DNA of 18,708 nucleotides from an uncultured Bacillota bacterium. Lineage in GTDB: Bacteria > Bacillota_I > Bacilli_A > RFN20 > CAG-449. Positions 1-6,049 of the stretch are shown one piece after another. The translations under genes and the position numbers were made by a program. Positions within the stretch are counted from its first letter, which is position 1, and each line of letters opens with the position of its first letter. The stretch spans positions 1 through 18,708 of the forward strand of contig CAJKZK010000023.1 in NCBI GenBank assembly GCA_905204225.1, read 5' to 3'. The notes beneath the pieces were generated by a model. That model saw only the letters and a program-made list of their open reading frames with translations, did no database searches and was not told the origin of the DNA.

Positions 1-53
1 AAATGAGTAATATAGAAAAATATAATAATCATATATTTTATTATGATTCATAA
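1..53 (+). CDS. Possible 3' end of an upstream gene (partial)
   Basis: One reading frame is open from the window edge and stops at TAA 51-53, overlapping the start of the next gene by 11 nt. Only about 16 codons are visible, which is too little to identify. In many Firmicutes a small FtsL-like division gene precedes a PASTA-type penicillin-binding protein, and the overlap would allow translational coupling, which fits the lack of a Shine-Dalgarno at position 43. That identity is context inference only. The open frame could also be chance. Confidence 0.3.
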   Translation, partial: MSNIEKYNNHIFYYDS

Positions 54-1944
54 AAAATCTATTCATCGATTAAAAATTCTTGCAATTATTAGCATTATTT
101 TAATAGCTTGTGTAGGCATTAAATTAGGTTATTCATGCCTATTTTTACATAATAAATTATCTTCTTTAGCAAATGAAGAACATGAAAGATCTTTTCCATT
201 AAAAGCAAAAAGAGGAATAATATATGATATAAATAACAAACCGTTAACTTACAACGAATCTACTGTAAGTTTGTATGCTATTCCTAATCAAATTAAAGAT
301 AAAGAATATGTTAGTAATATATTAGGTAAAATTTTTAATGTAGATAAAAATTATTTTTACAATAAGATTAATCAAAATATTTCTATTGTTAATTTTCCAA
401 GTTATGGTAATCATATTTCTTCTTCAATTAGTAAATTAATTATTAAAGAAAATTTGCAAGGTATATATTTAGTCGATGATTCTAAAAGAACTTATCCTTA
501 TAAAGAATCATTATCTTCTTTATTAGGTTTTGTAGGCAAAGATAATCAAGGTTTAGCAGGTTTAGAATCGTATTATGAAAAATATTTAGCAGGTAAAAAA
601 GGATATTTAAATTATTTATTAGATGCTAAAGGTGGATTATTTCCTTCTACAAAAAAAGAGATTATTGCTCCAAGTGATGGAATGAATTTAGTCTTAACTT
701 TAAATTTAGATTTACAAAATATTTTATATAGAGAATTATTAAATGCTTATAAATTATATAATCCAGAAGAAATAATGGGCCTTATTATGAATCCTCAAGA
801 TGGATCAATATTGGCTATATGTAATTTACCTACTTATGATAATAATAATTATCAAAAATATGATGCTTCTTTATATAATCATTTACTTCCTTTATATAAT
901 TCTTATGAACCGGGATCTACTTTTAAAGCTATCACTTTCGCTTCAGCATTAAATGAAAAAGTAATAGATATGTATAATGATACTTATTATGATAAAGGAT
1001 ATGAAATAGTTGAAGGTAGAACAATTAAATCTTGGAAGAAAGGTGGACATGGTTTACAAACATTTTTGCAAGTTTTACAAAATTCTTCTAATCCTGGATT
1101 TGTAGAAATATCTCGTAGATTAGGTAAAGAAAAATTATATAATTATGTTAAAAATTTTGGTTTTTTAGAAAAAACAAATGTTGATATTCAAGGTGAAAAT
1201 AAAGGTATTTTCTTTTCTTATGATAATTTTAATTTATTAGAACAAGCTACAACCAGTTTTGGTCAAGGAATATCTGTAACTGCAATTCAATTAGTAAGAG
1301 CGTTTTGTTCAATAATTAATGGAGGATATTTATATCAGCCTTATATTGTAAAAAAAATTATTAATCCTTTAACTAAAGAAACAATTTATCAAAAAAATAA
1401 TATTCCTCTTAGACAAGTAATTAGTAATGATACATCTAATAAAATGCGTGAAGCTCTTGAATCGGTTGTGGCTAAAGGAACAGGTAGAAAAGCTTATGTA
1501 GATGGTTATAGAGTAGGTGGAAAAACAGGTACAAGTCAAATAGCTGAAAATGGAAAATATTTAAATGGACAATATATTTTATCTTTTATTGCTGGGGCTC
1601 CTATGAATAATCCTAAAATAGTTTGTTACATTGCTATAAAAAAACCACATAATTGTATTCAATATGGAGGAACAACTGTTGGTCCAATTATTTCTAAAGT
1701 AATTGAAAATAGTTTACAAATGATGAAAGTTAATAAAAATTATGATGGTTTAAATAAAGAATATACATGGATGGACACTAAAGCATATCCAGTAGATAAT
1801 TTTATTGGTAAAGATAAAAATAGTGTAAAATCAAAATATTTTACTTTTGTATTTTCTGGTAATGGTAATAAAGTTATTGATCAACTTCCGAGAGTAGGTG
1901 AAATGTTATCTGAAGGAAGTGTTATTATGATTCAATTAGGTTAA
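43..1944 (+). CDS. Class B penicillin-binding protein (D,D-transpeptidase) with PASTA domain
   Basis: This protein crosslinks peptidoglycan stem peptides on the outer face of the membrane, in division (PBP2B/FtsI) or spore cortex synthesis (SpoVD). It has a single N-terminal membrane helix (about residues 10-31), a dimerisation/pedestal region beginning with a KAKRGIIYD segment (about 50-220), and a transpeptidase domain. All three active-site motifs are intact: STFK with Ser292 and Lys295, SSN at 348-350, and KTGT at 494-497. Residues 585-633 form one C-terminal PASTA domain. The length of 633 aa is normal for the family. The ATG at 43 lacks a visible Shine-Dalgarno, so translation may be coupled to the upstream frame. 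The following gene is a transporter rather than mraY, so this is not the usual dcw order. The family is certain; the choice between PBP2B and SpoVD is not. Confidence 0.93.
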   Translation: MIHKKSIHRLKILAIISIILIACVGIKLGYSCLFLHNKLSSLANEEHERSFPLKAKRGIIYDINNKPLTYNESTVSLYAIPNQIKDKEYVSNILGKIFNVDKNYFYNKINQNISIVNFPSYGNHISSSISKLIIKENLQGIYLVDDSKRTYPYKESLSSLLGFVGKDNQGLAGLESYYEKYLAGKKGYLNYLLDAKGGLFPSTKKEIIAPSDGMNLVLTLNLDLQNILYRELLNAYKLYNPEEIMGLIMNPQDGSILAICNLPTYDNNNYQKYDASLYNHLLPLYNSYEPGSTFKAITFASALNEKVIDMYNDTYYDKGYEIVEGRTIKSWKKGGHGLQTFLQVLQNSSNPGFVEISRRLGKEKLYNYVKNFGFLEKTNVDIQGENKGIFFSYDNFNLLEQATTSFGQGISVTAIQLVRAFCSIINGGYLYQPYIVKKIINPLTKETIYQKNNIPLRQVISNDTSNKMREALESVVAKGTGRKAYVDGYRVGGKTGTSQIAENGKYLNGQYILSFIAGAPMNNPKIVCYIAIKKPHNCIQYGGTTVGPIISKVIENSLQMMKVNKNYDGLNKEYTWMDTKAYPVDNFIGKDKNSVKSKYFTFVFSGNGNKVIDQLPRVGEMLSEGSVIMIQLG

Positions 1945-1981
1945 TTGTTTTAAATAAAATATATAAATTTTAATTATTTAT

Positions 1982-2010
1982 TAGAAATAAAAAAACTAAT
2001 TATTTATAAT
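1982..2010 (+). promoter_or_regulatory. Candidate promoter for the MATE gene
   Basis: A perfect TATAAT (2005-2010) sits 17 nt downstream of TAGAAA (1982-1987, 4 of 6 matches to TTGACA). Transcription would start near 2017, just ahead of the terminator-like hairpin and the MATE gene. In such AT-rich DNA a -10 match arises easily, so support is moderate. Confidence 0.35.
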
Positions 2011-2033
2011 AATTATGTTAAAACGAGTAACAG

Positions 2034-2072
2034 AAATGTGTAAATCCAGTTCATGGATTACACATTTTTTTT
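2034..2072 (+). terminator. Strong intrinsic terminator or attenuator hairpin directly before the MATE gene
   Basis: Left arm 2034-2047 and right arm 2055-2067 pair over 13 bp with one bulged A and a 7-nt loop, followed by a T-run 2065-2072. The AGGAGA ribosome binding site of the MATE gene begins at the next base (2073). The hairpin may simply end the penicillin-binding protein transcript. Because a candidate promoter lies upstream at 1982-2010, it could instead act as an attenuator in the MATE leader. A 19-codon frame (ATG 2015, TAG 2072-2074) runs through it but has no ribosome binding site. Confidence 0.75.
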
Positions 2073-2085
2073 AGGAGAAAAAATT

Positions 2086-3444
2086 ATGGAAAACAAAATG
2101 GGATTATTACCTATAAAAAAATTAATATGGAGTTTAGGCTTGCCAATGATAATATCAATGGTTTTACAAGCAATGTATAATGTCATAGATAGTATATATG
2201 TTGCAAATATACCAGGAGATGGTAATTATGGTAATCAAGCTTTAACATTAGCTTTTCCAATTCAAATATTAATGATTGCTATTGGTGTAGGAACAGGAGT
2301 TGGAATTAATGCATTACTATCAAAATCACTAGGAGAACATGATAAAGAAAAAGTAAATTATATTGTTGGTAATGGAATATTTTTAAGTATTGTTATATAT
2401 TTAATTTTTCTTATTTTTGGCTTATTTTTATCACACTGGTTTATTTCATTATTCACGGATATTCCAGAAGTAATTAAAATGGGAACAAATTATTTAAAAA
2501 TATGTTGTACATTATCATTTGGTTCAATTGCGTATACAGTTTATGAAAGATTTTTGCAAGCAACTGGCAAAACAATATACTCTACTATTTCTCAAATATC
2601 TGGAGCATTAGTTAATATAATTTTCGATTATGTTTTTATTTATCCAATGAAAATGGGAGTTATTGGTGCTGCTTTAGCTACAGTATTTGGACAATTTGTT
2701 TCTTTATTTGTAGCAATGATTTTTCATTATTTTTTTAATAAAGAAATTAATAATAAAATAAAATATTTAAAACCAAAATTTGATGTTATTAAACAAATAT
2801 ATAAAATTGGAATTTCGGCTAGTCTAATGCAGGCTTTATTATCTGTTATGATGGCAGGAATGAATATTATTTTATCTAATACTAAAGCTGACACTACTAC
2901 TTTAGTAGGAGCATTTGGTATTTATTATAAGATACAACAAATAGCGTTATTTTCATGCTTTGGTTTATCAAATACAATAATTACAGTCTTATCATATAAT
3001 TTTGGACTAAAAAATAAAAATAGAAGTAAAGATTGCATAAAATATGGCATCATTGACACTTTAGTTGTTTCATTTATAATTACGATTTTATTTGAAATAA
3101 GTGCAAAAGCACTTGCTCAATTATTTTCTTTAGGTAATAATAATGAACAATTAATTTTAATATGTATAATGTCAATTAGAATTGCCTCAATTGGATTTAT
3201 ATTTATGGGTTTTACAATTAGTGTTCAAGGAGTGTTGCAATCATTAAATTATTCTATCAAACCATTAATATTATCTTTTTTAAGATTAGTTATTTTTATT
3301 TTTCCTATATCATATTTATTTACTTTATCAGATGATGTTATTAATCTTGTTTGGTGGTCATTTCCAATCAGTGAAAATCTTACTTCTGTTGTTTCAGCTA
3401 TATTTTTGATAAGTTCTATTAATAAAAAAATAAAAATATTATAA
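2086..3444 (+). CDS. MATE family multidrug/cation efflux protein
   Basis: This is an inner-membrane antiporter of the MATE family, expected to export drugs or metabolites using a Na+ or H+ gradient. The 452-aa protein is almost wholly hydrophobic with about 12 membrane segments. It has the family's N-terminal signature (LIWSLGLPMIISMVLQ, then an YNVIDSIYVA stretch) and two similar halves. It most resembles the MepA-like branch. I place the start at ATG 2086, behind AGGAGA (2073-2078) at 7-nt spacing. The longer frame from ATG 2053 would begin inside the loop of the terminator hairpin and has no ribosome binding site. The gene stands alone between a terminator and the next operon's promoter. 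Substrate cannot be told from sequence. Confidence 0.93.
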   Translation: MENKMGLLPIKKLIWSLGLPMIISMVLQAMYNVIDSIYVANIPGDGNYGNQALTLAFPIQILMIAIGVGTGVGINALLSKSLGEHDKEKVNYIVGNGIFLSIVIYLIFLIFGLFLSHWFISLFTDIPEVIKMGTNYLKICCTLSFGSIAYTVYERFLQATGKTIYSTISQISGALVNIIFDYVFIYPMKMGVIGAALATVFGQFVSLFVAMIFHYFFNKEINNKIKYLKPKFDVIKQIYKIGISASLMQALLSVMMAGMNIILSNTKADTTTLVGAFGIYYKIQQIALFSCFGLSNTIITVLSYNFGLKNKNRSKDCIKYGIIDTLVVSFIITILFEISAKALAQLFSLGNNNEQLILICIMSIRIASIGFIFMGFTISVQGVLQSLNYSIKPLILSFLRLVIFIFPISYLFTLSDDVINLVWWSFPISENLTSVVSAIFLISSINKKIKIL

Positions 3445-3494
3445 TTTTTTTTCATAAAAAATGCCTAATTTTAGTATATTTTGATTATTATTCA

Positions 3495-3510
3495 ATGTAA
3501 GCGCTTATTT
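3495..3510 (+). promoter_or_regulatory. cre-like operator (CcpA-type site)
   Basis: ATGTAAGCGCTTATTT contains the palindromic core AAGCGCTT and matches the catabolite-responsive element consensus apart from the CA near the 3' side. It lies just upstream of the -35 box (3516), centred roughly 50 nt before the expected transcription start. That position would suit either activation or interference with RNA polymerase. Its placement before a glycosidase operon supports sugar-dependent control. The binding protein (CcpA or another LacI-family regulator) is inferred. Confidence 0.55.
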
Positions 3511-3515
3511 TTTTG

Positions 3516-3546
3516 TTGACAAACTTAAACGGGGGGGGGGTACAAT
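3516..3546 (+). promoter_or_regulatory. Operon promoter with poly-G spacer
   Basis: A perfect TTGACA (3516-3521) and TACAAT (3541-3546) are separated by 19 nt, of which the last ten are G. A 17-nt spacer is optimal for the housekeeping sigma factor, so the present allele should be weaker than one with eight G. The promoter drives the genes at 3589-12047, and transcription is expected to start near 3553. Confidence 0.8.
3531..3540 (+). repeat. G10 homopolymer, likely contingency tract
   Basis: Ten consecutive G lie between the -35 and -10 boxes, in a region otherwise about 75-80 percent A+T. Homopolymers of this length change size by slipped-strand mispairing. Inside a promoter spacer they switch transcription strength in known phase-variable surface genes, such as meningococcal porA and opc. 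The exact count is also error-prone in sequencing. Confidence 0.8.
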
Positions 3547-3552
3547 TTTTAT

Positions 3553-3574
3553 GTTAAGGAGATTTCTTTTTAAC
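3553..3574 (+). promoter_or_regulatory. 5'-end mRNA hairpin
   Basis: GTTAAGGAG (3553-3561) and CTTTTTAAC (3566-3574) can form a 9-bp stem (two G-U pairs) around a 4-nt loop. It starts almost exactly where transcription should begin. It would hide a decoy AAGGAG and leave the real ribosome binding site (3576-3581) free. Hairpins at the extreme 5' end stabilise some Bacillus mRNAs; that role is inferred here. Confidence 0.45.
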
Positions 3575-3588
3575 AAGGGAGAAAAATT

Positions 3589-3726
3589 ATGAAAGAAAAA
3601 TATTCAAATCCGATGATTTCTGTAAAAAATATTTTACTTGAAGACATCATGCTAGGATCAGGCTTAATAAAAGATCCAGGGGTAAACGACATTACTAGTG
3701 ACGTTAATGTTAATGAAACTTTATAA
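3589..3726 (+). CDS. 45-aa small protein, first gene of the surface operon
   Basis: A short frame begins at ATG 3589 behind AGGGAG (3576-3581) at 7-nt spacing. Its TAA (3724-3726) overlaps by one base the ribosome binding site of the next gene, 11 nt away, so it is well placed to be translated and coupled. The product begins MKEKYSNPMISVK, continues with a hydrophobic-acidic LLEDIMLGSG stretch, and ends in an Asn/Asp/Val-rich tail. It has no membrane segment or signal peptide. Similar 40-50 aa peptides with an aromatic-x-P start and an acidic DI-x-x-SG-like centre are common as unnamed ORFs in gut Firmicutes, as far as I recall; function unknown. It could be a leader peptide, a partner of the secreted proteins or a translation primer. 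Confidence 0.75.
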   Translation: MKEKYSNPMISVKNILLEDIMLGSGLIKDPGVNDITSDVNVNETL

Positions 3727-3737
3727 GGGAGAAATTT

Positions 3738-6014
3738 ATGAAAAAAATAATAGGTTTAGGTTTATTAGTTTTATGTGCCGCTACATTAGGTAGTCTAACT
3801 AATCCAGTCATTAATCATAAAGATAATGATTTACAAACAAGTACTATCGATTTTGTTAATGAAAAAAATGGTATTAAAAAAGCTAATGTTATTACACAAG
3901 TAAATAATAACAAATTTAGTGCTTCAAAAATTTATGCTCAAACTGCTGTAGATAATGAAGGCTTTGAGTATTTAAGATTTGCAACCGCATTAAGAGGTAA
4001 ATTTGATAATGTTACTTATACTCGTCATATTGAAGGATTAGAAGATAAAACAGATACAGTAACTACAATTTATAAAGGCATTTCTGCTAATGGTGTTACT
4101 ACTTATTCAAATGGTAAAGATTTTGTTAATTATGATGTTACTAGTACTAAAGAATATTATTGGGCATGTTATACAATTAAGTTCAATAAAGATTCAATTT
4201 ATAAAAATAAAGATATTACAGTTACTTTAAATGTTGATAAATATGTTGATACTAAAACAACAAGTTTAGAAAAAATAAAAAATTATGTTGAAGATAATAG
4301 TGTTAAAAATTTAAATTTTATTGAATCTCTTAATTATGCAAATGTTTATAATCACGATTATAATTATACTTTAGTTAGTGAAAAATTTAATGTTGATACT
4401 TATGATTATATTCATGGTGCATGTAATGATTTAAATGATGATAGATATGCTTATTTTGCAATGAACCAAACAGCTAATAAAAATGGTATTATTGGAAAAT
4501 ATGATTTTGAAACAAAAAAAATAGTTGCATCTTCAAAACCATTTGTTTTAAGTAATGAAGAACACTGGTCTGACAATGCAAATATCTTTTCTTATAAAGA
4601 TAAAGTCTATATTATTGATAGTTATGGGAAATTTGTTTCTATAAAAACAAGTGAATTAACTGGTCTTAATAGTGCTCAAGCAACTCAAAATGATACTACA
4701 TTAGTTTTTAAAGAAAACGGAAAAGAAATATCTAATATTAAAGCAGTTGCTTATAATAAAAATGTAAATAAATTTGCAGTTTATGCTAATAAAACATTAT
4801 ATTATTTTAATGAAGAATTAAATTTAGAAAAAACCATAACTAATATAAATGGATTACAAACTATTTATTCTGATGGCACTGATTTATTTGGTCTTATTAA
4901 AAATGAAATGGAATTTGATGTTGTAATAGGAAAAGTTGATGGTAAAGATGCAGTAACAAAAGGAACTTATTATGATACAGCAACGATTAAACAATTTGAT
5001 TGGAATGGTAATTTAATTTCAACATCTAATTATGGTAATCAAGAAAAGCCAATAGGAGATGTATATACTGTTAATAGAGTAAGATGTACTAATATACAAA
5101 ATATGATTGTTCATAATGGAAAATTATTTTTTACAAGATTAGTATACGTAGGTTATGGTAATATGAAAATTGGAGCATACCTTTATGAATTTGATACTAG
5201 TGCTTTAACAAAACATTCTAATACAACTTTAGGTGAATATGTTGAAAAAAATGGCAAGGCAGGTTTAGAAAATAAATTTGTAGCAAAAGAAATGTTCTCT
5301 AGACGTAGAGAAAATGGGTATGGATATTTACAAGGTGCTACTACTAATGGTGATTATATTTATTACTCTTTTACTAATGGAGATAATTCAAAAGCTAAAA
5401 TTGTCCGTAGTAATCCATTAACAGGTGAATGGGTTAGTCCAACTAATAGTGTTTCATTGGGCAAAATTGATGATAACACAAATGATGCTGGGAAAATTTT
5501 CTTTTATAAAGATAATGTTTGGGTTACACAATATAATTGTAATACTGTTGTAGAAGTAGACAAAGATACTTTAGAAGAAACTGGAAATAAAATTACATTT
5601 AGTAATATGAAAGATAATATTAAAAATGTTGCTTATGACAAATTTAATGATCGTTTAATTATTGTAGGAAATAGTGGTACTTTATATAGTTGTGAAAATG
5701 AAAAAACAATTACAAAACTTGCTGATGCAAAAGGCTTTAGCGGTGAAAATGTATCTAATTTATTTACTAATGATGATTATATTTATGTTACATATACAAA
5801 AAATGGTGTCAAAGGTGCTAATACTTCTATATTTGATTTTAATGGTAATTTAATTAAACAAGTAAATGTCGAAGATAAATTAAATATTTCTCCAGAAACT
5901 AATAATTCTAATACACAAGGTTTAATTGATTATAAAGGCGTTGCTATTATTATTGGCTTAAGTTGGGACAACACATATGGTGGAGGATATGCCTATAGCA
6001 TTTCTTTGAAATAA
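3738..6014 (+). CDS. Secreted beta-propeller-like surface protein
   Basis: The 758-aa protein begins with a lysine-charged signal peptide (about residues 1-21, core GLGLLVLCAATLG). The region around residues 25-180 looks like a beta-sandwich. From about 200 to the end there are repeated beta-rich units with aromatic-Asp-aromatic-Asn-Gly turns, such as FDWNG at 420-424 and FDFNG at 699-703, typical of a propeller fold. No catalytic motif is evident, so binding of a glycan or protein is the likelier job. The second half of the 1009-aa protein two genes downstream is clearly related: NKFAVYAN versus RKFAVYAD, KIVASS versus KLVASS, and similar C-terminal ends around LSWDN and CSWDN. It has no C-terminal anchor, so it is probably released. 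The start follows GGGAG at 7-nt spacing. Confidence 0.75.
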   Translation: MKKIIGLGLLVLCAATLGSLTNPVINHKDNDLQTSTIDFVNEKNGIKKANVITQVNNNKFSASKIYAQTAVDNEGFEYLRFATALRGKFDNVTYTRHIEGLEDKTDTVTTIYKGISANGVTTYSNGKDFVNYDVTSTKEYYWACYTIKFNKDSIYKNKDITVTLNVDKYVDTKTTSLEKIKNYVEDNSVKNLNFIESLNYANVYNHDYNYTLVSEKFNVDTYDYIHGACNDLNDDRYAYFAMNQTANKNGIIGKYDFETKKIVASSKPFVLSNEEHWSDNANIFSYKDKVYIIDSYGKFVSIKTSELTGLNSAQATQNDTTLVFKENGKEISNIKAVAYNKNVNKFAVYANKTLYYFNEELNLEKTITNINGLQTIYSDGTDLFGLIKNEMEFDVVIGKVDGKDAVTKGTYYDTATIKQFDWNGNLISTSNYGNQEKPIGDVYTVNRVRCTNIQNMIVHNGKLFFTRLVYVGYGNMKIGAYLYEFDTSALTKHSNTTLGEYVEKNGKAGLENKFVAKEMFSRRRENGYGYLQGATTNGDYIYYSFTNGDNSKAKIVRSNPLTGEWVSPTNSVSLGKIDDNTNDAGKIFFYKDNVWVTQYNCNTVVEVDKDTLEETGNKITFSNMKDNIKNVAYDKFNDRLIIVGNSGTLYSCENEKTITKLADAKGFSGENVSNLFTNDDYIYVTYTKNGVKGANTSIFDFNGNLIKQVNVEDKLNISPETNNSNTQGLIDYKGVAIIIGLSWDNTYGGGYAYSISLK

Positions 6015-6049
6015 CATGCTGTAATATAAAAAAAGAGAAGAGGTAGAAA

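Noticed and set aside
2053..2085. Longer N-terminus for the MATE protein, starting at ATG 2053
   Set aside because: The ATG lies in the loop of the terminator hairpin and has no ribosome binding site; ATG 2086 has AGGAGA at good spacing and begins at the family's usual N-terminus.
3418..3455. Terminator for the MATE gene from the A-run and T-run around its stop codon
   Set aside because: The possible stem is only A-T pairs with no defined GC core, so I would not call it.
3589..3726. RiPP or bacteriocin precursor
   Set aside because: No modification enzyme, peptidase or dedicated exporter is nearby, and no clear leader-cleavage motif is visible.
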